Assembly: GCA_900543555.1 (NCBI GenBank)
Contig: UQRL01000043.1
Span: forward strand, 1 to 20,778
Direction of reading: 5' to 3'
Length of the DNA: 20,778 nucleotides
DNA from: an uncultured Oscillospiraceae bacterium
Lineage (GTDB): Bacteria; Bacillota; Clostridia; Oscillospirales; Acutalibacteraceae
In this document: piece after piece, positions 1 to 7,068 of the stretch
Layout of the letters: every line of letters starts with the position of its first letter
How positions within the stretch are numbered: the first letter of the stretch is position 1
Notes under the pieces: model-generated
The model's input: only the letters and a program-made list of their open reading frames with translations
The model's database searches: none
What the model was told of the DNA's origin: nothing
Program-made: the position numbers and the translations under genes

Positions 1-94
1 TTATATTCCGCTTGGTTGGTACAAATGCCGTTTCAGTTCTTACTCCTTCATCACGTAAAACTGTCAATGCATTAATTGCCTTTTTATAGCTTCC
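1..94 (-). pseudogene. Partial reading frame running off the left edge, possibly a radical-SAM-type protein
   Basis: Read on the minus strand, this AT-rich stretch is open to the window edge and translates to about 31 residues (GSYKKAINALTVLRDEGV..., then FVPTKRNI). The pattern of an amphipathic helix, a short strand and 'PTKRNI' resembles the segment after the cluster motif in radical-SAM peptide-maturase proteins, but this is an impression, not an assignment. The frame is open back to the stop codon of the next gene but has no ATG and no ribosome site, and its base composition is clearly more AT-rich than the DNA beside it. It is either the 3' part of a truncated gene or a chance frame. The product is not established. 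Confidence 0.3.
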
Positions 95-120
95 TTTTGC
101 GGCAGAAGGGAACACCCCTT

Positions 121-159
121 CACAGCGGCCTTCTGGGGGAGCTCCCCAGTTCCGCTGTG
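121..159 (-). terminator. Long dyad just after the DUF6106-like gene, terminator-like without a T-run
   Basis: CACAGCGG at 121-128 pairs with CCGCTGTG at 152-159, and inside it CTGGGG pairs with CCCCAG around a short loop. The dyad begins 8 bases beyond the stop codon of the minus-strand gene ending at 167. The minus strand lacks a clear T-run after the stem, so it may end transcription inefficiently or only protect the 3' end. Confidence 0.45.
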
Positions 160-166
160 CCCGCTG

Positions 167-706
167 TCAATTTCTTCCAAACTTCTCGAATTTCAGGTGG
201 CGGGGGATGAACTTCTTAATCCCCTCCAGCAGCTCTTCATCCGGGTTGAACACAAACAGCGTCTTCCCCGTCTTGCCGCTGCGGACAATCATATACCAGG
301 CATCTCGGTGGTCGCTGTACTCCGTGGCAAAAATCCGCGCGTCAAAGCTCTGGTTCTTCAAGCGGGCCTCGTTCTGGGCGTACTGCCCAATGTCCTCGGC
401 CGTGCTACACTCAAAAGAAGTCATGCGCTTGCGGCTGGAACGGTTCATAATTTTGTCCACCGCCACATAGCCGTTGGTCAGGCTGTATTCATACTCCAAA
501 AGCCGCATGGAAATCAGCTTGTAGCCGCCAAAACCCGCGCCGCCTGCGACCAGCAGCGACAGCATGGGTATGGGCACAATCATAAAGCCCACCACAAAGC
601 CGATCAGCGCCACCACCAGCACTGCCAAAAAAATGCCGGCTGTCACCAGCATGTCCGTGGACTCGAACTTTTTCTTTACCATGCGTTCAATAAAAACGTC
701 GCCCAT
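167..706 (-). CDS. Small two-helix membrane protein, DUF6106-like
   Basis: A 179-residue protein of unknown function. The start MGDVFIERMVKKK, two adjacent hydrophobic helices (about residues 20-42 and 47-66), a motif like EYEYSLTNGY near 71-80 and a soluble C-terminal part with an FNPDEELLE segment match the layout I remember for the clostridial DUF6106 family; that assignment is from memory. The ATG at 706 is chosen over an upstream GTG at 769 because a promoter (760-788) overlaps the longer version and AAAGGATGGG lies upstream of 706. The gene is a single-gene unit divergent from pheST. The soluble part presumably faces the cytoplasm. Nothing suggests a pathway. Confidence 0.8.
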   Translation of the reverse strand: MGDVFIERMVKKKFESTDMLVTAGIFLAVLVVALIGFVVGFMIVPIPMLSLLVAGGAGFGGYKLISMRLLEYEYSLTNGYVAVDKIMNRSSRKRMTSFECSTAEDIGQYAQNEARLKNQSFDARIFATEYSDHRDAWYMIVRSGKTGKTLFVFNPDEELLEGIKKFIPRHLKFEKFGRN

Positions 707-759
707 TTTTACAATCCCATCCTTTCGCCGCGCCTGCCGCCCGGCGGATTTTCTTGAAC

Positions 760-788
760 ATTGTACCATATCTTTTTACAAGATTCAA
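760..788 (-). promoter_or_regulatory. Sigma-A promoter for the DUF6106-like gene
   Basis: On the minus strand TTGAAT (783-788) and TACAAT (760-765) are separated by 17 bases. Initiation near 753 gives a leader of about 47 bases before the ATG at 706. Confidence 0.7.
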
Positions 789-869
789 TAAATCTTTTGT
801 GAACAGCCCAAGGCTTTTTTAAAAAAACGCCCGTCAGCCCGCAAGGCGGGGAAAATGGCCCCCACCCCC

Positions 870-898
870 TTGAACCGCTCGTTTTTTTGTGCTATGAT
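870..898 (+). promoter_or_regulatory. Sigma-A promoter of the pheST operon
   Basis: TTGAAC (870-875) and TATGAT (893-898) with a 17-base spacer. Initiation near 905 is followed by a roughly 290-base T-box leader. The stretch between this promoter and the divergent one at 760-788 shows nothing else I can interpret. Confidence 0.8.
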
Positions 899-904
899 AA
901 ATGA

Positions 905-1196
905 AACGCGCGGATGAAAGAAAGTACCCCCGCTCCACCCGGCCAGAGAGGCTCTGCCACCGGCTGAAAGCAGAGCTGCGCGGCGGGCGGGGAGAAGTTC
1001 CTTTCGGAGCGGCGGCGCTGAACCGGCCCTGGGAAAGGGGGCCGCACTAGGCGCCGACGGGAAAGGCCCCGTTACAGGCCGGAACGAGGGCGGGCTGCCC
1101 CTCCTGTTTTTGCAGGGGAGGACGTCCCGCTGAAATTGGGTGGTACCGCGTAGTAAAGCATTACTTCGCCCCTTTTTTCGGGGGCGGAGTTTTTTT
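905..1196 (+). promoter_or_regulatory. T-box leader sensing uncharged tRNA-Phe
   Basis: The hallmark T-box sequence TGGGTGGTACCGCG is at 1137-1150 and is followed by a Rho-independent terminator. The UGGU in the T-box would pair with the ACCA end of an uncharged tRNA with discriminator A, which fits tRNA-Phe. Stem I appears to start near 923 (AGTA, then CCCCCGC) and closes with GCGGGCGGGG before GAAGTTC. AGTA and GAA form the expected loop-E pair, and TTC at 998-1000 is the probable specifier codon for Phe. Uncharged tRNA-Phe should stabilise the antiterminator and turn on pheST. The T-box assignment is firm; the exact specifier position is my reading and was not folded by computer. Confidence 0.93.
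1163..1196 (+). terminator. Conditional terminator of the T-box leader
   Basis: ACTTCGCCCC (1163-1172) pairs with GGGGCGGAGT (1181-1190) with one G-T pair, followed by seven T. The 5' arm contains the CGCCCC that would otherwise pair with GGGTGG of the T-box to form the antiterminator. Confidence 0.9.
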
Positions 1197-1236
1197 GTCC
1201 CCACATTTCCCCTATAGGAAAGGAAGGTCAGCACAC

Positions 1237-2265
1237 ATGAAGGAACAGATCGAAGCCCTGCGGCAGCGCTTTGAAAGCGAGCTGCAGGCGGCCCAGAACA
1301 GCGACGCTGTGGAGAAGCTGCGCGTTGCCTACCTGGGCAAAAAGGGCTCTGTCACCGATTTGCTCAAGGGCCTGAAGGCCGTGGCCGGTGACCAGAAAAA
1401 AGAGATGGGCCAGCTCATCAACCAGCTGAAGCACCAGGTGGAGGAGGGCATTGCCCAACAGGTAGAGGCCATCCGCGCCGCGGAGGAGGAAAGGCTTATT
1501 GCCTCTGCCGAGCAGTATGACGTAACCCTGCCTGTGGACCAGAGCGAGGGGTCCTACCACCCCATCACGTTGGTGCAGCGGCAGCTGGAGGAGATTTTCT
1601 CCTCCATGGGCTTCACCATTGAGGATTACAAGGAGATTGTCACGGACTATGAGTGCTTTGAGGCGGTGAACATCCCCAAGCACCACCCCGCCCGGGACAT
1701 GCAGGACACCTACTACCTCTCCAACGGCCAGCTGCTGAAGACCCACACCTCCGCCGCCCAGAACGCCATCATGCGCAAGTACGGCGCCCCCCTGCGGGCG
1801 GTGTTCCCGGGCCGGTGCTTCCGCAACGAGTCCACCGACGCCTGCCATGAGAACACGTTCTTCCAGATGGAGGGCCTGATGATCGACAAGGACATCTCCA
1901 TCTCCAACCTGATCTACTTTATGAAAACCATGCTCTCTGAGGTATTTGAGCGGGATATCACGGTGCGGCTGCGGCCCGGCTTCTTCCCCTTCGTGGAGCC
2001 CGGCTTCGAGCTGGACATCTCCTGCCTGATCTGCGGCGGCGAGGGCTGCCCCAGCTGCAAGAACTCCGGCTGGCTGGAACTGTGCCCCTGCGGGATGATC
2101 CACCCCAACGTGCTGAAGATGGGCGGCATCGACCCAGAGGAGTACACAGGCTTCGCCTTTGGCCTGGGGCTGACCCGCCTGGCCATGATGAAGTACGGCA
2201 TCAAGGACATCCGCGATTTGAACAGCGGCAACTTGAAGGCCCTGAGCCAGTTTAAGCACGAATAA
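1237..2265 (+). CDS. pheS: Phenylalanine--tRNA ligase alpha subunit
   Basis: A 342-residue catalytic subunit of the cytoplasmic alpha2-beta2 enzyme that charges tRNA-Phe. An N-terminal coiled coil (about 1-95) is followed by the class II core: LLKTHTSAAQ near 166-175, GRCFRNESTDACHENTFFQMEG near 192-213, and motif 3 FGLGLTRLAM near 308-317. Residues 263-285 carry CLICGGEGCPSC and then CPC, six cysteines in a CX2CX4CX2C plus CXC layout that looks like a metal knuckle inserted before the GMIHPNV segment; related inserts occur in some clostridial PheS proteins. The ATG at 1237 follows AGGAAGG with a 9-base gap; a TTG at 1195 lies inside the terminator and is rejected. It is controlled by the T-box upstream, and pheT follows after 18 bases. 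Confidence 0.97.
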   Translation: MKEQIEALRQRFESELQAAQNSDAVEKLRVAYLGKKGSVTDLLKGLKAVAGDQKKEMGQLINQLKHQVEEGIAQQVEAIRAAEEERLIASAEQYDVTLPVDQSEGSYHPITLVQRQLEEIFSSMGFTIEDYKEIVTDYECFEAVNIPKHHPARDMQDTYYLSNGQLLKTHTSAAQNAIMRKYGAPLRAVFPGRCFRNESTDACHENTFFQMEGLMIDKDISISNLIYFMKTMLSEVFERDITVRLRPGFFPFVEPGFELDISCLICGGEGCPSCKNSGWLELCPCGMIHPNVLKMGGIDPEEYTGFAFGLGLTRLAMMKYGIKDIRDLNSGNLKALSQFKHE

Positions 2266-2283
2266 AGAAGGGGGAAAACCGCT

Positions 2284-4647
2284 ATGTATATCTCTATGAA
2301 TTGGATCGGGGATTTTGTGGACCTTTCCGGCCTGGACCTGGAGGCCCTTATCCACCGGTTCACACTCTCCACCGCCGAGGTGGAGGACGTCTATCACATG
2401 GGACAGGACCTGCGGGACGTGGTCGCCGGCAAGATCCTCTCTGTGGAGGCTCACCCCAACTCTAAAAAGCTCCACCTGCTCAAGGTGGATACCGGCGATA
2501 CAATTTACGACGTGGTCTGCGGCGCCCCCAACGTGCGGGAGGGCCTGATCGTCCCCTTCGTCAAGGAGGGGGGCATGGTCTCCGGGCAGGAGATCGCCTG
2601 TGCCTCCATTGCCGGGGTGGAGTCCCACGGCATGTGCTGCTCTGAAAAGGAACTGGGTATCTCTGACAACCACGCCGGCCTGATGGAGCTGCCCGAGGAC
2701 ACCATTGTGGGCACGGACATCTGCGACCTGTACGCCATTAAGGACACGGTGTTCGAGGTGGACAACAAGTCTTTGACCAACCGCCCGGACCTGTGGGGCC
2801 ATTACGGCATCGCCCGGGAGTTTGCCGCCCTGTCCGGCCGGGAGCTGAAGCCCCTGGAGACGGTCTCCCTGGAAGCCTATGACAATTTAGAGCCCATCCA
2901 GATTGACGTGCAGGACGACCTGTGCTACCGCTACACCGGCTTGAAGGTGCGCAACATCCAGAAAAAGGTGAGCCCTGTGGATATGCGCATCCGCCTGTAC
3001 TACTGCGGCAGCCGGGGCATCAACCTGCTGGCCGATTTGACCAACTACCTGATGCTGGAGATGGGCCAGCCCATGCACGCCTTCGACTGCGCCAAGGTGG
3101 ACCAGATTGAGGTCAAGCGCTTTGAGGCGCCTTTCGCCTTCACCACCTTGGATGGCCAAGAGCGCACCGTGGACGAAAACACCTTGATGATTTGCTGCAA
3201 GGGCCAGCCCGTGGCCATCGCCGGCATTATGGGCGGCCTGGATTCTGAAATCGAGGACGATACCGACAGCCTGCTGCTGGAGAGCGCCAACTTCGACGCA
3301 GTCAGCGTGCGGAAGTCTTCCACCCGGCTGGGCCTGCGCACCGACGCTTCTATGCGCTATGAGAAGACCCTGGACCCGGAGATGTGCCCCACCGCTATCG
3401 CCCGGTTTGTAAAGCTGCTGCTGGACATCGACCCGCAGGCGCAGGTCATCTCCCGGCTTACCGATGTGTACTGCAAGAAGTACCCCCAGGTCTCTTTGAC
3501 CTTTGACAAGGCCTATGTGGACCGCTACACCGGCATTGAAATCAGCAACGACCGCATTTTGGAGACCCTGCGGGCTTTGGGCTTTGGCGCCCAGTTCGAC
3601 GGCCGGGAGTTCCAGGTGGAGGTGCCCTCTTGGCGGGCCACCAAGGACGTGACCATCAAGGCGGACATCATCGAGGAGATCACCCGTATTTACGGCTATG
3701 ACAACTTCCAGATCGAGACCACCCGCAGCGCCCTCTACCCCGAAAAGCGCAGCGCCGGCAACAAGGCCGACAACTTCACCAAGGACATCCTGGTGCAGCG
3801 GTACCACCTGCACGAGGTCCACTCCTACATCTGGTTCGACCAAAAGAAGTGCAAGGAGCTGGGCATCGCCCTGGAAGAGAACGTGAAGCTGCTCTCTCCC
3901 CAAAGCCCGGACTTGGAGACCCTGCGCACCAACATGGGCCCCACCCTGCTCAGCTTTGTGAATGAGAACAAGCCCTTTGCCCCGGACTTCGGCCTCTTCG
4001 AGATCGGCCGCGTCTGCGAGGGGGTGAAGGAGGACGGCCTGTGCAACGAGCGGAAGAAGCTGGGCATTGCCCTGTACAGCCGCACCCGCAGCGAAAAGGA
4101 ACTGTACATGGAGCTGCTGGAGATTTTCACCGCCCTGGGCCGGGATATCAAGCGGGCGGACTTCACCTTTAAAAACGGCGAACCCCGGCACGGCTGGCAG
4201 CATCCCCGGAACACGGCTTTCGCCTCCTACAAGGGGCAGGAGCTGGGCTGGCTGTGCGCCCTCCATCCCGCGGTGGCTGCCAAGCTGGACAAGAAAGCCG
4301 CCGTGGTCTGCGCGCAGCTGGATATGGACGCCTTCGCCGCCATCCAGGAGACGGACATTGCCTATCGGGAGCCCTCCCGCTTCCCCGGCATTGACATCGA
4401 CCTGTCCCTGGCTCTCCCCCAAGGCATGACCTATGCCCAGCTGGCCCCTGCCTGGGCGGATTTGGACGCGGAAACCCTTTCCAGCGTCACCCTCATCGAC
4501 TCCTTCCAGCAGGGCGCCCTGCTGAGTATCACCCTGCGGTTTGCCTTCTCCTCGCAGGAGCACACCCTCTCAAAAGAGGAGGTCCAGCCCTGGGTGGACG
4601 GCATCGTGGAAAAATTGGCAAAAGTGGGGGTAGCCCTGCGCTCTTAA
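2284..4647 (+). CDS. pheT: Phenylalanine--tRNA ligase beta subunit
   Basis: A 787-residue non-catalytic subunit, close to the usual length of about 800. In order: a short N-terminal part ([16 protein letters not shown]), an EMAP-type tRNA-binding domain at roughly 40-155 ([22 protein letters not shown]), the B3/B4 editing region that hydrolyses Tyr-tRNA-Phe, beginning after [23 protein letters not shown], a B5 domain near 405-475 ([28 protein letters not shown] shape), a core-like domain, and a C-terminal anticodon-binding FDX-ACB domain from about 695 ([14 protein letters not shown]). The ATG at 2284 follows AAGAAGGGGG. Transcribed with pheS. No clear T-rich terminator follows, so some read-through into ireB is possible. 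Confidence 0.97.
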   Translation: MYISMNWIGDFVDLSGLDLEALIHRFTLSTAEVEDVYHMGQDLRDVVAGKILSVEAHPNSKKLHLLKVDTGDTIYDVVCGAPNVREGLIVPFVKEGGMVSGQEIACASIAGVESHGMCCSEKELGISDNHAGLMELPEDTIVGTDICDLYAIKDTVFEVDNKSLTNRPDLWGHYGIAREFAALSGRELKPLETVSLEAYDNLEPIQIDVQDDLCYRYTGLKVRNIQKKVSPVDMRIRLYYCGSRGINLLADLTNYLMLEMGQPMHAFDCAKVDQIEVKRFEAPFAFTTLDGQERTVDENTLMICCKGQPVAIAGIMGGLDSEIEDDTDSLLLESANFDAVSVRKSSTRLGLRTDASMRYEKTLDPEMCPTAIARFVKLLLDIDPQAQVISRLTDVYCKKYPQVSLTFDKAYVDRYTGIEISNDRILETLRALGFGAQFDGREFQVEVPSWRATKDVTIKADIIEEITRIYGYDNFQIETTRSALYPEKRSAGNKADNFTKDILVQRYHLHEVHSYIWFDQKKCKELGIALEENVKLLSPQSPDLETLRTNMGPTLLSFVNENKPFAPDFGLFEIGRVCEGVKEDGLCNERKKLGIALYSRTRSEKELYMELLEIFTALGRDIKRADFTFKNGEPRHGWQHPRNTAFASYKGQELGWLCALHPAVAAKLDKKAAVVCAQLDMDAFAAIQETDIAYREPSRFPGIDIDLSLALPQGMTYAQLAPAWADLDAETLSSVTLIDSFQQGALLSITLRFAFSSQEHTLSKEEVQPWVDGIVEKLAKVGVALRS

Positions 4648-4690
4648 GCGGGTTTTCCCCAGCAAAAGGGGGCGCCAGTGGAAAAAGTGC

Positions 4691-4719
4691 TTGCATTCCC
4701 AGGGATTATCCTGTATGAT
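4691..4719 (+). promoter_or_regulatory. Sigma-A promoter of ireB
   Basis: TTGCAT (4691-4696), 17 bases, TATGAT (4714-4719). Initiation near 4726 leaves a short leader before the ATG at 4760. It rules out start codons within 4691-4720 for ireB. Confidence 0.75.
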
Positions 4720-4759
4720 AAAGGATGAGAAGTTTTGGGACGAACTGGAGGTGTTCCAC

Positions 4760-5017
4760 ATGCCGGACGATTACACCAACAACACGATCACTTTTTCCAT
4801 GGAAGAGGTGCGCGAGGCCGATATGAAGCGCATCCTGCTGACGGTATATGACGCCCTGAAGGAAAAGGGCTACAACCCCATCAGCCAGATTGTGGGATAC
4901 ATCCTCTCGGAAGACCCCACCTACATCACGACCCACAACAACGCCCGCAGCCTCATCCGCCGGATCGACCGCGACGAGCTTTTGAAAGCCATGGTGCGTT
5001 CTTACCTGGGCGAGTGA
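4760..5017 (+). CDS. ireB: IreB family regulatory phosphoprotein (UPF0297)
   Basis: An 85-residue cytoplasmic protein with the family core [28 protein letters not shown] followed by a basic [24 protein letters not shown] helix. In Enterococcus, IreB is a substrate of the PASTA kinase IreK, phosphorylated on N-terminal threonines, and restrains cephalosporin resistance; here threonines at 6, 9 and 11 are candidates. The ATG at 4760 follows TGGAGGTG with an 8-base gap and gives the normal family length. In many Firmicutes ireB is followed by a YqgF/RuvX-type nuclease gene; here it is followed instead by the small gene at 5052. The kinase is not in this window. Confidence 0.93.
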   Translation: MPDDYTNNTITFSMEEVREADMKRILLTVYDALKEKGYNPISQIVGYILSEDPTYITTHNNARSLIRRIDRDELLKAMVRSYLGE

Positions 5018-5051
5018 TCCAACAGCAAATCTACGAAAGCGCGGTGATTCT

Positions 5052-5345
5052 TTGAGCGAACAGAAAAAGCAGAGCTTCCCTACCTATAAGGGGAAACCCC
5101 TGGTACGCAGCGGAGATACTCTTTACTATGGCAGCATGCGGGATAAGTATGTCATCAAAATGAACATCAAGTCGAAGAAGAAGGTGGGAGACCTGGAGGT
5201 TGCCGATAAGGTGACCATTCAGCTGATGTACACCGACCCCGAGATCCGCACCCGCAAGCAGATCGTAAAAACCAGCGAGAAAAACGGCCTGTACCTGGCC
5301 CTGGATATTGCTGACGCCTGGCTGACCCGGGCGCTGGCAGAGTAA
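5052..5345 (+). CDS. Conserved-looking 97-residue protein of unknown function
   Basis: A soluble basic protein with no signal or membrane segment: SFPTYKGKPLVRSGDTLYYG, a beta-rich middle with KVGDLEVADKVTIQLM, and a C-terminal helix LYLALDIADAWLTRALAE. It starts with TTG at 5052 behind a weak GGTGAT; no ATG fits the frame near the beginning. It lies 34 bases after ireB with no terminator between, and a strong terminator follows, so the two form one transcript. I have the impression of related clostridial proteins beside ireB but cannot name a family. Codon use matches its neighbours, which supports a real gene. Confidence 0.8.
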   Translation: MSEQKKQSFPTYKGKPLVRSGDTLYYGSMRDKYVIKMNIKSKKKVGDLEVADKVTIQLMYTDPEIRTRKQIVKTSEKNGLYLALDIADAWLTRALAE

Positions 5346-5361
5346 ATCCATCCGCTCATAC

Positions 5362-5407
5362 AAAAAGGAGAAGGGACCGCCCAAATGGGCGGCCCCTTCT
5401 CCTTTTT
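5362..5407 (+). terminator. Strong bidirectional terminator between convergent genes
   Basis: AAAAAGGAGAAGGG at 5362-5375 pairs with CCCCTTCTCCTTTTT at 5393-5407, with an inner GCCC/GGGC stem around AAAT. The A-run on one side and the T-run on the other allow it to end both the ireB transcript and the minus-strand gene ending at 5431. Confidence 0.9.
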
Positions 5408-5430
5408 GTTCAAGAGGGCCAGCGGCACGC

Positions 5431-6711
5431 TCACATCACCTGGGCGCCCGTGAGGAAGGCGCAGTAATAAAGCCCCAGGGATATTCCCTCCCCGGCCAGC
5501 AGGGCGCTGCGGAAACCCGGCCGGTTTTCCGTCAGCCTTCCCAGCAGCAGGAACAGGGGGAAGCAGCAGGAGAGATACCGCCCCGCGCTGAGCAGCCAGG
5601 AGAGGCAGTAGGTAGCCGTAAAGAAAAAGAACCCATAGGCCAGCAAGCTGGGGGGCAGCGCTCCCCGGAGGACGCCCCAATAAAGAAGGAGTATCCCGCC
5701 CAGGAACAGGGCCAGCCCCGGGAACCACACCGCCCATCCCACAGAGAGCAGCGCATTCCCCGCGAAGTAGTCCACCATATATTCCACCACCTGAGAGACC
5801 CATAAAAACCCCTGGTACCAGTGTTCCTGGTGCTTCACAAAGGCAAAGGGGTCCCCATCCACCCAGGCATTGAGCAGCAGGTAGGACACCGTCCCCGCAG
5901 CGGGAAGCAGCACCAGGGGAAGGCGGCAGAACGCCCTTCTCCAGCAGTGATTGGAACGCTCTGCCGCGGGCGCCAAGGGCCGCTCTCCCGCCAGCAGCTC
6001 AACGGCAGCGGGAAGGATGACCAGCAGGCCTGTCATCCGGGTGAGGGCGGCCGCCGCACCGAAAACCCCGTACAGAATCCACCGGCGCCGGCGGGCATAA
6101 TAGCAGGCCCCGGCAGAGGCCAGCAAAAAAAGCCCCTCCGTCATCATCAGGCTGGAGAAAAAAGAGAAGGGGAACAGGGAAAGATAGAACAGGGCGTCCC
6201 GCGCCACGGCAGGGCCCCCGCAGTCCCGGGCCAGCTTGTAAACGTAACAGTTCCCTCCACTGGCGCACAGGCAGGAGAGGAGCATCCCCGCCGCCTGGGT
6301 GTCCGGGACGAACAGCCGCAGCAGGCGCACGGCCCACACATAGCCGGGAAAGAACACCAAAAACAGGTGCTGGCCGTTTTCCATATACCCGGCGTAGCCC
6401 AGCTCCACCAGGTTTTTATAGTGGTTCCCATCCCAACGCAGCAGCTGGCGGAAGGCCCCTTCCGGAGACAGCTCCCCCTGGGAAAGGAGCACCGCTGCCA
6501 GCATTCCTGCCCCCACCAAAAGGACCCGGAATCCAAAGGACCAGAGAAACACCTGCCAGCCAGGGACCCCTTCCTCCCCGGAGCGCGCTTCCCCCTGGTC
6601 CAGGGAAGCCAGGGAAACAAGCCTTCCCCCCGCACCCCAGGCAGCCAGGCACCGCAAAAGCAGCAGGACGCCCAAAGAGAGGACAGCCAGCGTAACCAGC
6701 ACTCCCAGCAC
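5431..6711 (-). CDS. PIG-V-like multi-pass membrane mannosyltransferase
   Basis: A 426-residue protein with many hydrophobic segments. Near residue 92 it has RWDGNHYKNLVELGY in a loop after the first helices, then FFPGY (120-124), PFSFFSSLMMTEGLFLL near 181-197 and a basic RRRR followed by AALTRMTGLL. This combination is what I know of bacterial PIG-V-like (GT-C fold) glycosyltransferases, which use a lipid-linked sugar donor on the outer face of the membrane; the WD in the loop would be the catalytic acid position. Sugar and acceptor are unknown. It starts with GTG at 6711 behind AAGGGGG. It is a single gene, convergent with ireB and divergent from the flavodiiron gene. No other glycan gene is near. 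Confidence 0.8.
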   Translation of the reverse strand: MLGVLVTLAVLSLGVLLLLRCLAAWGAGGRLVSLASLDQGEARSGEEGVPGWQVFLWSFGFRVLLVGAGMLAAVLLSQGELSPEGAFRQLLRWDGNHYKNLVELGYAGYMENGQHLFLVFFPGYVWAVRLLRLFVPDTQAAGMLLSCLCASGGNCYVYKLARDCGGPAVARDALFYLSLFPFSFFSSLMMTEGLFLLASAGACYYARRRRWILYGVFGAAAALTRMTGLLVILPAAVELLAGERPLAPAAERSNHCWRRAFCRLPLVLLPAAGTVSYLLLNAWVDGDPFAFVKHQEHWYQGFLWVSQVVEYMVDYFAGNALLSVGWAVWFPGLALFLGGILLLYWGVLRGALPPSLLAYGFFFFTATYCLSWLLSAGRYLSCCFPLFLLLGRLTENRPGFRSALLAGEGISLGLYYCAFLTGAQVM

Positions 6712-6741
6712 AGCCCATTCCCCCTTTCTGTTATAGAGTTA

Positions 6742-6771
6742 AGGATACTACAGGGCCAGCTTTCCTGTCAA
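6742..6771 (-). promoter_or_regulatory. Probable promoter of the PIG-V-like gene
   Basis: On the minus strand TTGACA (6766-6771) and TATCCT (6742-6747) with an 18-base spacer. The -35 is perfect; the -10 is weak. Confidence 0.5.
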
Positions 6772-6865
6772 CCGCGGGGCAACCCCGAAAAAGTGTCCAA
6801 GTTTTTCCAGCGTCCTGTCCCGGCTTTTCCTCAAAAGGGAAAAACTTGCGGTTTCTTCGGAAAAA

Positions 6866-6890
6866 GGGGGAAAATCCCGGTGATTCCCCC
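6866..6890. promoter_or_regulatory. Inverted repeat just upstream of the flavodiiron promoter
   Basis: GGGGGAA (6866-6872) and TTCCCCC (6884-6890) form a 7-base dyad ending 10 bases before the -35 box at 6901. The position would suit an activator or an oxidative/nitrosative stress regulator, but no known operator is recognised. The rest of the gap 6772-7068 holds only the promoter and an untranslated leader with weak GC-rich hairpins. Confidence 0.3.
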
Positions 6891-6900
6891 GCGGATTCCC

Positions 6901-6929
6901 TTGCCATTTGGGCGAAAATGTGGTACTCT
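6901..6929 (+). promoter_or_regulatory. Sigma-A promoter of the flavodiiron gene
   Basis: TTGCCA (6901-6906), 17 bases, TACTCT (6924-6929). Initiation near 6936 leaves about 130 untranslated bases before the ATG at 7069. Confidence 0.6.
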
Positions 6930-7068
6930 CTCCTTAGTCGATAAAACAATATCCATTCCCAAAAATCGCCGGAAGGCCGGGTGCCTCTTTGGGCTGCCGG
7001 CGCCGGAAAAAACTGCCTTCGCGCTCCGTCCACTCGGAGCCTTGATGCTTGGAAAGGAGCAATATGCC

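Noticed and set aside
785..1236. A 149-codon minus-strand frame across the T-box leader
   Set aside because: It is explained by the GC-rich T-box RNA on the plus strand; no start signal or family resemblance.
1228..4563. Long open frames on the minus strand antisense to pheS and pheT (over 500 codons each)
   Set aside because: They mirror GC-rich codon positions of real genes, lack ribosome sites, and their translations are low-complexity and rich in H, G, V and Q. pheS and pheT match known families throughout.
5052..5345. YqgF/RuvX or DUF1292 identity for the gene after ireB
   Set aside because: The protein is too short and lacks the RNase-H-like motifs of RuvX, and its sequence does not resemble the acidic DUF1292 proteins.
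5821..7068. An N-terminal extension of over 400 codons on the flavodiiron protein
   Set aside because: It is antisense to the PIG-V-like gene and crosses the promoter at 6901-6929. The family starts at the MVYTRNV segment, which has its own AAGGAG site.
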